Shown here in pieces: positions 10,274 through 21,527 of a stretch of 64,000 nucleotides of DNA; position 1 is the first letter of the stretch; every line of letters starts with the position of its first letter. This stretch comes from Anthonomus grandis grandis. Lineage: Eukaryota; Arthropoda; Insecta; Coleoptera; Curculionidae. Position numbers and translations under genes: made by a program. The notes beneath the pieces were generated by a model that was not told the origin of the DNA, searched no databases, and saw only the letters and a list, made by a program, of their open reading frames with translations. Location: NCBI RefSeq assembly GCF_022605725.1, contig NC_065567.1, forward strand, positions 40,155,127 through 40,219,126, given 5' to 3'.

Positions 10274-11484
10274 ACCTTTTCAGCTCATGGAGAGTGTCCC
10301 GAGAGCATCCGCAGCACGACTGTGCAAAGTACTGTCCAAGGAACCTGGAACTAAATTGGGGTCGCTGTCACTATCAGATGGCGGCTTTACTACCAATGAG
10401 CGGGAGTCACTGGAGGTCATGCTGCACACTCACTTCCCAGACTCCAACTCATCTCGCGATCCTCCTAGCTGTTCTCGGGCTCCGATTCGCTTAGAGTTCG
10501 ATACTGCTAGAAGAATAATCCCTACGAGAGGGTGAAATGGGCAATCAAGACAATCCCCCCCTTCAAATCTCCGGGCATGGATGGATTATATCCATGCCTT
10601 TTGCAAAACGGGTTAGAAGTACTAACCCCACACATAGTCAGACTATTCAGGTCGTCCCTTGCTCAGGGCTACGTCCCAAAGTTATAACGTCAAGTGAAAG
10701 TCGTCTTCATTCCGAAACCCAGAAAAAGCGATTTTACAGATTTCAAATCCCAGATAAAAAATTAAGGAAAGCATCCTGGTCAACAAACCACTGCATGTGC
10801 ACCAATACGCCTATCAGGCGGGCAAATCCACGGACCTGGCCCTACACCACCTCGTTAGGAAGGTGGATGGTGCTCTGGGTAGTGGCAAGGCCTGTCTGGG
10901 TGCGTTTCTAGACATTGAAGGGGCGTTCGACAACACCCCTTTTGAATTAATCTGCCAGGCACTCGAGAGCCGCGGCTCAGAACCCTGTTTGGTTAGCTGG
11001 ATAGAGGCCATGCTCTCGAAACGTCATGTATCTGCCCAGCTCAACAAAGAGATTGTCGAAACGTTGGCGGCTAGGGGTGCCCGCAGGGAGGAGTATTGTC
11101 CCCTACCTTGTGGTGCCTTGTGGTCGACAGCCTGATAAATCTTTTAAACAATGCTGACCTATACACACAAGCCTACGCTGATGATCTGGTAATCCTTTGC
11201 CCAGGGAAAGACGCCGTCTCAATGCGGGGCCCTATGATGAGAGCCCTGCGTATGGTGGACATATGGTGCCTCTCGGGGGGTCTCAGGATTAACCCCAAAA
11301 AAGCAGAGCTCCTACTATTCACGAGGAGACGTAACTTTGGCACGCCCCCTGTTATATCTCTAGGTGGCGTGCAGCTGCATTACTCCAGGACAGTTCGATA
11401 TCTGGGAATCAAGTTGGATCCCAAACTCTCCTGGCACGATCATGCAGACACCAGAATGAAGAAGGCCACCTGCGCGCTATGGGC
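10274..11484 (+). pseudogene. LOA LINE reverse transcriptase, first part
   Basis: The linker 10274-10780 shows several frame changes. From 10797 the frame is better: YQAGKSTDLALHHLV, then AFLDIEGAFDNTPFELI with the first catalytic Asp, a slip near 11090, SPTLWCLVVDSLINLL, and AYADDLVILCPGK with the intact YADD box at about 11175. The thumb begins at VRYLGIKLDPKLSWHDH. The frame is cut at 11484 by a DNA transposon. Frameshifts make it a pseudogene even though the active-site residues remain. Confidence 0.8.
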
Positions 11485-12435
11485 CGTAGCCGATCGAGAG
11501 TTCTAGCCGTGACACTGGTTTCGTGGCGTCAAAATTGAAGCCGAGATTTGGTGGCGCACGCCGTACAGTGGAACGACTAAGTGGAGATACCGCGGGACCT
11601 AATATTTTACATTTTACAAGATAATATATTTTTTTTATTATTATGTATTTTTAGGTATATGATAAATGTTTTAAATATTTTTTATTATTTATTTTCTTGG
11701 AAAAATATACATAAACGGTGTTTCAAATTTGTCTACCCTCAAAATACGAAAATGGATAATTTACCCCAAAGTTGCACATTATTTACTTGTAAAAGAATAT
11801 GCCATATAAAAAAATATGTATTATATTTTATGTGGTTTTGAAGATTATTGAAAAAAAAAAACAAATTTTCAATTATTATCTTGGTTGCTATGGGAAAGTT
11901 TTTGCATTTCTGTATTACTCTTTTGTAAAAATGTTAACGCCGAAAACAAAATTAGGTAGGTACCTACGCCAATTTTTTTGTTGCTTATTTAAAAAATCGA
12001 AAATTTGAATGATTCCGAAGATAATCAAAAAAAACAAAAAAAAATTTTAATCCATTTTAATTTTTTCTGAGCTTAAACAGGAATGCAGCAAGAGGTAGGC
12101 ATTATTCTAAATAAAATTAAGATTGTAAAATCTAAGTTAAAAATAAAATTGTTAATTTACCCACCTAATTTAAATACCGAATTCTTATTCTTTTTAAAAC
12201 TCAAAGCGAGTATCAAATTAGTTTGGTAGTTTAAAATTTTAAATGAGTAATCTTACTATAAACTACAATAATACCTGCAGTAAAATATTATTTCAAATCA
12301 ACGCAAAATATGTGCCCCAGCGCGGAATTTTTGCCATCGCGATGCGGTCGTCGCCTCGATTGATTTCGGCTTCTGTTCTGAGGTATCGATGGAAGCGGGG
12401 ATAAGTGTCCAGGCTAGAACTATCGATCGGCTACG
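11485..12435. mobile_element. 951-bp non-autonomous DNA transposon, 7-bp TSD
   Basis: The ends are inverted repeats of 31 bp with 28 matches, starting CGTAGCCGATCGA (11485-11515 and complement of 12405-12435). The target duplication TATGGGC is at 11478-11484 and 12436-12442. Removing the element and one TSD copy rejoins the LOA reading frame exactly (ALWA followed by CRRAFGNTWG). The interior is AT-rich and has no transposase. A TSD of 7 bp and TIRs of about 31 bp would fit a P-superfamily MITE, but that assignment is only a suggestion. Confidence 0.85.
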
Positions 12436-12442
12436 TATGGGC

Positions 12443-13560
12443 CTGCAGGCGGGCTTTCGGCAATACCTGGGGTCTGTCTCCTAAGATCCTCCACTGGATC
12501 TACTCGCGCATTGTGAGACCTCTTCTCACATACGGGGCTATCGTTTGGTGGCCATGTACGGAGAAAGCGAAAATTCGTGCTCAACTGGACAGAGTCCAAC
12601 GTCTCTCTCAATGTCCTCTCCTTCTGATGGGCAGTGACTGCATGGCTCCAGTGACTGTGGACTGCGAGGGATTCGTGACGCACATTGCAGGCAGAGAGAA
12701 GTGGCAGCATTCCAACAGACCTGCATTGCTAAATAGGGGGACCATCTGGTACACAGATGGCTCCAGAATGAATAACAGAGCTGGATCAGGGCTTATTGGT
12801 GGGATCCCACATACCAGTAGGGCATACTCGCTGGGGGAGCACGCCACTGTCTTCCAGGCCGTAAGTATTCGCTGTATTAAAATGCGGATAGAAAATCCTA
12901 AGCTGCGGACACCGCAATACAGTCGTATCAATATGCTCGGCTGCCATTAAGGCTATCACGGCCGCAAAGGTAAGCTCCAAGCTTGAGTGCATAAAAGTCC
13001 TGAAAAAACTGGTACAGGTTGGATGCAGGGTCCAGCTCGTCTGGATACCTGGCCACGCAGGCCATGCAGGTAATGAGGAAGCGGACTCTCTTGCCAGACT
13101 GGGATCCGCGAATGTGCCGATGGGGCCGGAACCCATAGTTGGTATCGCCAAATGCGTTGCGGTCGCGTCAATGAAGAGTCTGCTGGGCAAGTGGACCCAC
13201 CGAAGATGGACTGAGTCCTCTGGTATGAGACAGACCAAAGCGCACATAGGTGGGCCCTCTGCCTGTCTCACCAAAAATCCACTACGCCTAAAAAGACGCG
13301 AAATTCGGCTAGTGACAGGTCTTTTAACCGGTCACTGGCACTTAAGAAGCCATCTCCATACTATCGGTATTGCGGACAACCCGGAATGCCGATGGTGCTG
13401 TGAGGAGGATGAAACCGTTGACCATGTAGTCGGGGACTGCCCAGCACTCACGCGCGCCAGGTTCAAATACTTGGGTAACACTTTCAGTGTACCGAGCGAC
13501 TTTAAGTCCTTCAGACCAGAGAGCCTTATCGGTTTCTCTAAGCTCGTTGGGCTCTGGTAA
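12443..13560 (+). pseudogene. LOA LINE thumb, RNase H and Cys/His C-terminus
   Basis: Continues the reverse transcriptase after the MITE: SPKILHWIYSRIVRPLLTYG (thumb), then an RNase H domain starting WYTDGSRMNNRAGSGLIGG, with the Glu region near VFQA. A one-base slip lies around 12935. From there one frame runs to the stop at 13558: WIPGHAGHAGNEEADSLARL (RNase H end), then RLVTGLLTGHW, CRWCCEEDETVDHVVGDCPAL (a Cys/His element ending at a stop after GLW). This is the usual C-terminal order of LOA/R1-like LINEs. Confidence 0.75.
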
Positions 13561-13639
13561 CCCCCGGTGGGGCATGACGGGTCCATCAGAAGACCTATAT
13601 GCACAACTGCCTTGGCAGCCCACTGTTTCGTCAATTCAA

Positions 13640-13969
13640 CCTAGGCGATCACGCCGATTTGTTGTGGGACAGAATGATGATGCTAATAGTCAGATTCTTG
13701 CAGTGCCAAAGTTTGTGTTTCTTCATATAACCAGATTGGCTCCAAGTACAAAGCCAGAAGAACTGCAGTCCTTTCTACAACCAAATTTTGCAGGAGTCAA
13801 ATGTGAAGAGCACATATCAAAACACCCAAAAATTTATACATCGATGAAGGTGACAATCACACAAGACGACTTCAAGAATGCATGGAGGAGAGAGGTTTGG
13901 CCGAGTGGGGCTATAGTATCCAAGTTTTTTATGAAGAGAAGGATGCGACCAACCAAGGAAGATCCTTAA
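13640..13969 (+). pseudogene. Jockey-type LINE ORF1 fragment
   Basis: The frame entering at the 12-mer reads PRRSRRFVVGQNDD and continues through FVFLHITRLAPSTKPEELQS and KVTITQDDFKNAWRREVWP to a stop at 13967-13969. The pattern HITRL...PEELQ...WPxGxxVxxFF recurs in the C-terminal, nucleic-acid-binding part of ORF1 proteins of insect jockey-superfamily LINEs. Only the C-terminal part is present. Confidence 0.55.
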
Positions 13970-14009
13970 ATGAAACATCAACGCCAACGAAAATAACAAT
14001 TTCATTGCG

Positions 14010-14640
14010 GGTCTATTATCAGAATGTTGAGGACTCAGAACAAAGGGTATTGAAATTTATACCAGTATTTTGGCAGAGGATTATGATCTGAACATCCTGA
14101 CTGAGACCTGGCTGACAGATGGTATTCATAATGCAGAGCTCTTTGATAACAGGTACCATGTACTCAGAAATGACCGAAATGATGGCAGAAGAGGAGGTAG
14201 AGTTCTTGTGGCTGCGAAGAAGAATTTGAGCATGCAAAATGTAAGCATGGATTAATAGCTCTAATCTCGAGTGCTTACTGGTAAATATTAAAAGTAAAAT
14301 GAAATTATTTTATTTATGTGCTGTTTATATCCCACCTAATGTAAATGTAGATATATATGTCCAATTTTTTAATCAATTTGAGTGTATTTTAGATAAGACT
14401 GTAGATGTAATAATTTTAGGTGATTTCAATTTTCCACGTTATTCGACGGAAGGCTGTGAGAAAAGTAAGTTTGTAAATAATTTTTAAACTTTTACAATCT
14501 TAATCAACACAACTCTGTTTATAACAAAATGCAAAGGCAACTAGACCTTGTACTGTCAAATATGAACATTTTAGACTTAAAACATTGCGATAGTCCAATT
14601 TTAGAGGATTCATACCATGCCTCCTTAGTATGACTCTGCC
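14010..14640 (+). pseudogene. Jockey-type LINE endonuclease
   Basis: Pieces in order: VYYQNV at the domain start; ILTETWLTDGIHNAELF, which contains the catalytic-type TETW motif; GGRVLVAAKK; then VYIPPNVNVDIYVQFF and VIILGDFNFPRY (GDFN motif) at 14330-14440. After stops, LDLVLSNMNILDLKHCDSP and a following DSYHASL-like stretch match the domain end. Several stops break the frame. Confidence 0.65.
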
Positions 14641-14815
14641 TATATCACAACAAAAGAGAATAAGTCTTCCTCACAGTGAGCATATCTATGATTATTCAAG
14701 GGGTGATTTCTATAAGTTGTGTAATTTATTGAAGGATGTTGACTGGTGAGATCTTGAAGTAACTAAAGATGTAAACATATGTATTGATCTATTTTACAAA
14801 AAGGTATATGAATGC

Positions 14816-17317
14816 TTGGATCAAGCAATACCGAAAAAAACAGTAAAGAGCGACATTTGCAAAAGTAGTAGCTATCCAATTTATTTTTCTACAGAATTAA
14901 AAAGAAACATAAAGTTAAAAAGTAAACTCCATGGACAAATAAAGAAAGGGGATGCTAGTTTGGAGGTTAAAAAGCAGTTTAAAACCCTGAGGGCTACAAT
15001 CAAATATCAAACTACACAAGAAATGCAATTGTATCATGAGACAGTTGAAAACAATGTTTTTATTGACCCAAATACCTTCTGGGACCTTATAAAATCTAAA
15101 CATTTAAAACCTAATATTCCGACAGAGGTTTCATTTCAGGGTCATTTTGTTAGTGGTGCTCTAGGCATTGCTAACACATTTGCTGCATATTTTGAGTCAG
15201 TTTTTCGGCAGTCTGAGGAGCATAAATTTGAAGAATGTTCCGGCAGTTTTGTGTTTTCCTTATATCTGACGACGACATTAAAGCAAGTATCAAAAAATTA
15301 AAGCCAAAAAAGGCCACTGGTAACGATCACATACCTTCCTATATTTATAAGGGATGTTCTGATATTTTGTGTGCTCCACTAAAAACAATTTTTAATCTGT
15401 GTCTAATGACGAATACATTGCCTGAAATGCTGAAGTATGCAACAGTAACTCCAATATTTAAATCGGGAGATGCATGTTTGGTTAACAATTATCGACCAAT
15501 TAGTGTTCTTAATTCTCTTGCAAAAATTTTTTAAAACATTCTATACCAAGATATCTTGAAAACCTTTATAAATAAATTTGCTCTACAGCAGCACGGTTTC
15601 TTGCCGGGAGTGTCGACTGTCACCAATCTTGACCTTCTGACAGAGGCAACAGCTAAGGGACAATAAGGAGCAGTTAGATGTGATCATGACGGACTGTGAA
15701 AAAGCTTTTGATAAGGTTGATCACAGTCTGCTGATCACTAAACTGGGTAAATTCAGTTTTTCTCTGTCCGCATGTAAATTTATAGCTTTTACATGAAAAG
15801 TGGAATGTACCAAGTTTAATTACACGATTGATAATTTGTCATTAAGCAGGAAAAGTGAATGTAGGGTCTGCATTCTGCAATCTGCATGTACACCTTGGTG
15901 TGTACATGCAGTCAAACTTTAAATTTAACCAGCACTATGAACCTATTGTCAATAAAGCATATAAAGTTCTTGGATTTGTAATTAGAAACACTAAAAACTT
16001 TAAACAAATAAAATCAATCATAATGTTACACAATACTTTGGTTAGACCCCATTTAGAATATGCCTCTGTTATTTGGTCACCACAGTCATTGGCAGTGGCG
16101 AAGCGGACGAGTAGACAAGGTAGACACTGTCTACCCAAAATTATCCAGTTATTTCTCATTAATTTATTACGTAATTATTTCATGTAATTGTTGAATTCAA
16201 ATTTTTAAAAAAATAACACAGAATGTAGTCGCTCTCCTTACTATTATTATATAGTATCTAAACGGCTATAAAATCTATCTATCTATAATATCTAAGGCGC
16301 GCCCCGCCTGATGCACCAATTAAAATAAAAATGCAGGGCTGACACCCAATTAATGTATACGAGCCCCAGGAAGACACATTGATATTTGTCTTCCGAAATT
16401 TGGAGCATCTAATCGAACCATATACGCATCAAGTAGGTGACAGAGGTCCAGCCGCATCAGTATTCAGCCTATTATGTATGCAAAATTTACTCGCGGGAAA
16501 GACATTTAAGCTTTTGTCTATCGAAGTCGACCAGCTATTTTATTATGCTCTTGAGGGTTATTGTTTATGGACACGCAATTGTATTTTAGTTGTGTTTTTA
16601 TTTGTCTTTAATTAATTTTAAAATAATGGATATTATGAATTTATAAGTTATGGTTATACCTATGTTGTGTTTTTTTTTGTAAGTAGTATTTATTTTTATC
16701 TATCTATCTTTTTATGCTACTAGTAATTATTTTTTTTTTTTTATATCACTACATATTTTTCTCTTTGAGTTAATATTCCATGCGCTTTCATTCTCTATTT
16801 CATTAAAGTGAATAATATTGAATACACATTTTTTTCTAATTAACAATTTTTATTATTTGTCTACCCGAAAGAAAAGTTCACGCTTCGCCACTGGTCATTG
16901 GTGCATATTGATATGATTGAAAAAGTGCAAAAGAGGTTTTTAAGGTATCTATACTTAAGAACTCATAATACCTGTCCCTATATGATTTCTTATGAAAGTA
17001 TGCTGACTGAATTTAGTATGGTTAGATTAAGTATTAGATGAAGTTTAAATGATGTACTATTTATAATATATAATATTGTAAACAATTTAAAGTATAAGAA
17101 ATGTTCCTTAATTAACAACATAACTTTTGTGGTTCCTAAAGTAAACTTAAGAATAAGAAATAAAAAGCTGTTCCAATGTTTAACTCCAAGTAGTTCACCT
17201 ATAAATCGAATGATGTACCAAAGTAATGAATATATACAAAAATGTGATATAGATTTCTTTAATAGTTCTGTAGGACAAATTAGATCTGTGATTTTAGGTA
17301 GTTCAAAGTATAAGTAG
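14816..17317 (+). pseudogene. Jockey-type LINE reverse transcriptase and C-terminus
   Basis: 14816-15230 is the linker before the fingers (FKTLRATIKYQTT, NTFWDLIKSKH). 15255-15534 holds LKPKKATGNDHIPSYIYKGC and VTPIFKSGDACLVNNYRPIS. Near 15680 VIMTDCEKAFDKVDH carries one catalytic Asp. The region that should hold YADD is deleted at about 15780. The thumb resumes at 15890 (YKVLGFVIRN, NTLVRPHLEYASVIWSP), is cut by a hAT MITE, and continues in the same frame after it, with one stop at 17039, to 17317. Confidence 0.7.
16093..16893. mobile_element. 801-bp non-autonomous hAT element
   Basis: Termini CAGTGGCGAAGCG and its exact complement at 16881-16893 fit hAT ends. The 8-bp duplication GTCATTGG lies at 16085-16092 and 16894-16901. 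Deleting the element and one copy rejoins the LINE frame (WSPQSL followed by VHIDMIEKVQKR). The sub-terminal word GTAGAC is repeated near both ends. No transposase is encoded; the 78-aa ORF inside shows no recognisable domain. Confidence 0.9.
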
Positions 17318-17584
17318 TACACATATTTGTTTTAGAATCTGCTATATGTATTTGTATGTTTTTTATATTTTTTTTATATTGTGAATTATATATTTGTGAA
17401 TTTAGTTAGTATATTTTAGTTGTAGTCTTTCTTTTTCTCGCCTTTACTGGCTTAGTAAGCACTCTTAACATGTAATTATGTGAGAGGGTAGAATGAATAA
17501 TTTATGCTTGTTTTCAAATATTGACTGTCACTGATTTATTGGCCCTTTTCCTCACATCAGTGACAATATTCATTTTACTGGTGC

Positions 17585-17755
17585 CCGTTTGGTTTTACCT
17601 GAACCGGAAATTTGTTAATTTTGCGATTACATTTAATTGAATAATTCAAGATTCACTTATTAACATTTTTTAAAACTTTGCACAAGGGTTTGCCAGATTG
17701 GGCTCTTCAAAAAGTTATCTTACATTTTTTCTATAAAATGTGATGTTTGATGTTT
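17585..17755. repeat. Dispersed repeat, partial inverted copy 3
   Basis: This block is the reverse complement of about 8105-8270 (and 63485-63650) with moderate divergence. It contains the complement of AATCTTGAATTATTCAATTA. It is therefore a third, older member of the family seen at both ends of the window. Confidence 0.7.
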
Positions 17756-17759
17756 GTAA

Positions 17760-19378
17760 AATGGGTTTTTATTTTTTTCTCTACTTACATAGATCTCTTT
17801 GGGATAAGGGACGAGTTCTTTCAATTACATATGTATTTTTACTGTAAATAGTTATTTATGTGTGGTAATTACTTAGGTATTTTAAGGTACATGATTACAC
17901 ATTCTCAGGGACATATCTGATAAAATGTAGTCAAAGTCAAAATCAAAAATAGCTCTATTGTTACATAACATAATATGTTTTGTAACAAAGCATTATATAT
18001 AATATGATATGGATGAAATATGATTGTCAAAGAATACCCTTTGTGTTCTTCCAGACAGGTAAGAATGAAACCAGTTGAGAGCCACTCCTCTGAATCCATA
18101 GGTTTCCTATACCTATACTTCATATACATTCTATATTTTTTGTTATTACCCACATTGTATATATCTTTAGTTATGTTATTTACTTAGCTTTGTATATGTT
18201 TGCTTAATAAATAAAATTTTGTTCTTGTTTTTCATGATAGGGATCATTCATAAAAAATTAGGTTTTTAATAAAGGTTATTTTTAAAAAACCTTCTTTGAT
18301 AAACCCTTTGTAATACATGAAAATTTTTGAGGTTATATCATGCAATGTTTATGTAAAAGCTATCAGAAAGGGCCAAAGTACAGGTCTGTATCATGGACAG
18401 CTATGTGATAACCAGATGTACCTCAGAGCAGTGTGGTGCATGTGGATATTACAATTTCTTATCTAGAGTTATGTTAAAAGTATCACGACAATTTATCTCT
18501 ATGTGAATCTCCTTATCACCAAACCATAACCACAGTAAACCATAGTAAAATAAAGTTTACCTGGCTTTACTCTAAGGCAAAAATATTAAGTTAGATGATT
18601 TAACACAACCAGTAACTTGTATTGTATAATCTAATACTTTGATAAACATGAAAGCTGTACTGTAATTATTGCAGAAACCCAAATTAAAGGGGAGGAAGTT
18701 GAATAGAGGTCCAATAAAACTAAAGCTGCTTTAATTTATATCATGATGTTTCTAAATTTATAAAGTCATCCTTAGAACACTACATTTGACTCCTATCCAA
18801 CAATCTTCTTCACTTTTTAATCAATTCTCAGTTGACTGATACCATCATCTCTCCATATTGATAACATCATAAATAAATGTAAAGACACTAAAGCTTTTAA
18901 TGAGAGACCAATATGCAGTATTAGGAAAATCAAGAATCTTTATTAAAAATAAAAATTTGTATTACCTTAAAAATAGATAAACTTATTACATTTCGAAATT
19001 AAAACTGCTTGGAAGGTATAAGTAAATAAATATTCAAACAAAACACATCAGTACTTGCCTTCAATCCTATGTCATGTCCTTTTTATTTCAAAATTGTAAA
19101 ACACTCAGGCCTAGTTTAGAAATGACCGTATTACATAGGTAAAGGTATTCAGCAAATTGTTATGCAAGAAATCCTTAAAGAAATATACTTACTACCATCA
19201 CCAACTATTTCACCATCGTCAATCATCTGTATTGTTGTTGAAGATTTCATAACATAACATAAATTTTAGTTTATTTATTATGAATTTACAAACGTTGACA
19301 CTTGACAACTTGTGAAAGATCACTGGATCATAAAAGGTAAACTTTTATAATTCTTCGCTTGATGACTCGCTTAAGCGG
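17760..19378. other. 1.6 kb without recognisable genes or elements
   Basis: AT-rich sequence with no supported coding region on either strand. The short minus-strand ORF at 17905-18153 has no family likeness and no splice context. It may be host intergenic or intronic DNA, or an element too old to recognise. Confidence 0.45.
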
Positions 19379-19389
19379 TCCTCACACGA

Positions 19390-20940
19390 TCAGTAATACT
19401 GACAGTACTTGATATTGTCTTTAGTGAGATATTCACGCGCCATGGATAATAGCTGCTGACGATCTTGGTTATCCTGGTTTCCAGTAGCTTTTCTTTTTGT
19501 TGCTTTCTCAGTTCTATCCGTGCCTTCTTTTTGTTGCATGTCTTCAGAACGCTGAAACAATAGGAAACAGATCAATGAATTAAATGCTTTGTTTTTTTAG
19601 ATACCATTAATCGGAGACGAATGGGAGAAAATAGCAAAGGACTTTGGGGCAAAGTGGCAATTTTGGAACTGCCTTGGGGCAATAGACGGAAAACACGTTC
19701 ACATTATTAAACCAGCAAATTCCGGATCAAGGTACTATAATTACAACGGTACCCACAGCATCGTTTTGATGGCGATTGTAGATGCTAATTATAATTTTAT
19801 AATGGTTGATGTTACACTAACGGACGGGTATCAGATGGAGGAGTTCTTTACAATACCGATTTTTTGGAAATGTTCCAAAACAATCGGTTGAATATTCCTG
19901 ATGCCTCAAAACTGCCAAATACCGACGAAAAATTTCCTTACGTTTTTATAGGGGATGATGCCTTTGCGCTGAGCAAACATTTATTGAAGCCATTTAGCCA
20001 AGAGGATTTATCAGTGACAAACCGGATTTTTAATTACCGATTGTCACGGGCTCGCCGAGTAGTTGAAAACGCATTTGGCATACTTGTTACTCGATTCGGT
20101 GTATTTCAAAAAGCTATAAATTTATTACCTGAAAAGGCCACCGTTGTTGTTTTAGCCTGCTGTTATCTACACAATTTTGTAATGAAAACAGCAAATACAA
20201 ATAATTATTATAATAACATATTAAATGTAGAAAACAAGGAAACAGGGGACGTCGTTATTGGTACAGACAGATCCGAACATACATTGAATGAATTGAATTG
20301 ATTGAACTTCGTTTAGGATCATATCGAAATGCATCAAAAAACGCTAAGCAAGTTAGGGAACGCTTTAGGAACTACTTAAATAAAGAGGGGCAAGTGGATT
20401 GGCAAAGAAAACTATTGAATTTAACTTAATCGAAATAGGTATTTTGGTTTGTTTAAAAAATGTAAAATGTAACTTTCCTGTTCCAATAAAACACTATTTA
20501 CTTACCTCATTTTGTTTTATTGAGCTTCTTCCTTTCTCCGGAATTTCAACATCTGCTAAAAACTGAAGTTCATAAAATATCTACGAACTGGGTTCATACA
20601 CACTTTCAGCACTACTACCAGTGCGCTTAGAGTCTTTTATTTTCTTCAATTCCTTCCTGTAATTACTACATAATGTATTAATTTTCTTTTTCACATCTTC
20701 AATAGTGGCTTGTGCCTTTAAACGTACATAAATTTGAAGCAAAGCTTCGTATCCGTGTCTTTTTTTGTCTCGATCGGAATACTCCCTCAATGTGATATTC
20801 CACAACTCTGGCATTGACTTATAAGCTGCGATAAACCTCTTTAATATTGATTTTCTTGTTTCTTCTTGATATGCTGGATGAAGGTGACCCTACTGGAGAC
20901 TGCATCGATTCCATGATGCCTCGATGACTTCACTTGAAAT
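19390..20940 (-). pseudogene. Harbinger-associated MADF gene, two exons
   Basis: Exon 1 (about 20940-20506) encodes a MADF DNA-binding domain: ILKRFIAAYKSMPELWNITL, EYSDRDKKRHGYEALLQI and KKKINTLCSNYRKELKKI. It carries one TAG at about 20581 and an upstream frameshift, and ends at the donor GAG/GTAAGT (20506). Exon 2 starts at the acceptor TTGTTTCAG (exon from 19551) in matching phase and ends at TGA 19390, inside the inverted repeat. Such Myb/MADF proteins assist Harbinger transposases. Exon 2 is short here, cut down by the end of the element. Confidence 0.7.
19601..20430 (+). pseudogene. Harbinger transposase, main exon (degraded)
   Basis: Begins after a clear acceptor (GTTTTTTTAG at 19591-19600). 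Motifs in order: LGAIDGKHVHII (first Asp), IVLMAIVDANYNFIMVDV, then a slip after which SDGGV carries the second Asp, VFIGDDAFALSKHLLKPF, IFNYRLSRARRVVENAFGIL (catalytic Glu), and CCYLHNF. The C-terminus continues in another frame to 20430 (RERFRNYLNKEGQVDWQRK). At least two frameshifts break the frame, and the exon that should precede it is absent. It is the DDE enzyme that cuts and pastes the element. Confidence 0.8.
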
Positions 20941-21060
20941 ACTGAATTGAAATACTTTACTGCGCTCGGACGAGCAATATTTTCATCAGTATTTTGGCTC
21001 CGCCTAAATACTTTCAGGACCCCGAAAGTATTATCAGTATACTGAAAGTCCATCAGTATT

Positions 21061-21128
21061 TGCCCTCACACGATCAGTATTATTGTCAGTATTTCGAAAT
21101 ACTGTCAGTAATACTGATCGTGTGAGGG
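21061..21128. repeat. Near-perfect 68-bp palindrome at Harbinger 1 right end
   Basis: GCCCTCACACGATCAGTATT on the left is matched by the complementary AATACTGATCGTGTGAGGGC on the right (the last few bases of pairing differ by one position), around TCAGTATTTCGAAATACTG. It looks like the right inverted repeat carrying an inverted second copy of the element tip. Confidence 0.8.
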
Positions 21129-21527
21129 CTACTTTACTTGTTACAATTATTTAAAAAACTGTTATTTAAAAATCATTTTTTCCAAACATTTGAAATTACT
21201 GTATAAACATAATATACCAGTCAGTTTTAATTATTACATAAAGAAAAAAAGGATTCGTATCAGCGGCGCCACAATATACACATATTTACGGGGCTTCTAT
21301 CGCGCTTTTTGTGTAAACCGATTTGATGCAACTCCACTTGATCAGTATTTCCAACACCATTGACCATTGAAAATGCATCAAGAGGTATTAACATAATTGA
21401 AAATTGTATTTTGGCTCTTCGTTCTTCTTTTCCAACAACTAAATTAGAGAACTATGTAGTACGGCTTTCGATGGTGGATGCCACAATGTTTAAAAGATTA
21501 ACAGGAATATTTCTGGTAGTATCTGTC

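Larger units (their letters stand above)
9767..13649 (+). mobile_element. 5'-truncated LOA-type LINE with 12-bp target duplication
   Basis: The 12-mer AACCTAGGCGAT occurs at 9767-9778 and again at 13638-13649, bracketing a LINE that begins inside its endonuclease domain. A 5' truncation plus a short target duplication is the standard signature of target-primed reverse transcription. Domain order is EEP endonuclease, reverse transcriptase, RNase H and a Cys/His C-terminus, as in LOA-like elements. The downstream copy of the 12-mer reads in frame with the following LINE's ORF1. A 951-bp DNA transposon sits inside at 11485-12435. Confidence 0.75.
13638..17330 (+). mobile_element. Jockey-type LINE, degraded, with hAT MITE inside
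   Basis: A second LINE starts in frame at the LOA target duplication. It shows ORF1-like sequence, endonuclease, reverse transcriptase and a C-terminal region, in that order, ending near 17317. The upstream side is the LOA insertion, so its own 5' end is not preserved here. A 801-bp hAT MITE interrupts the 3' part at 16093-16893. Confidence 0.7.
19380..21128 (+). mobile_element. Harbinger element 1 with MADF partner gene, degraded
   Basis: Ends share the inverted word CTCACACGATCAGTA followed by ACTGACAG (19381 onward, and complement of about 21100-21127). Inside are a Harbinger transposase exon on the plus strand (19601-20430) and a two-exon MADF gene on the minus strand (19390-about 20940). 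The transposase exon lies within the MADF intron. The first transposase exon is missing, apparently deleted with most of MADF exon 2. A 68-bp palindrome sits at the right end. Confidence 0.75.

Noticed and set aside
11581..12008. Two ORFs inside the 951-bp MITE
   Set aside because: AT-rich, Phe/Tyr/Lys-dominated translations without domains; chance ORFs.
12420..13274. Several minus-strand ORFs across the LOA RNase H region
   Set aside because: They are antisense shadows of the well-supported plus-strand LOA coding region.
16379..16615. 78-aa ORF in the hAT MITE
   Set aside because: No hAT transposase motif; most likely chance.
17905..18153. 82-aa minus-strand ORF
   Set aside because: Low-complexity hydrophobic C-terminus, no family motif, no context.
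18190..19060. Possible host exons in the gene-free 18-kb region
   Set aside because: No frame of useful length, no family-like residues and no paired splice sites.
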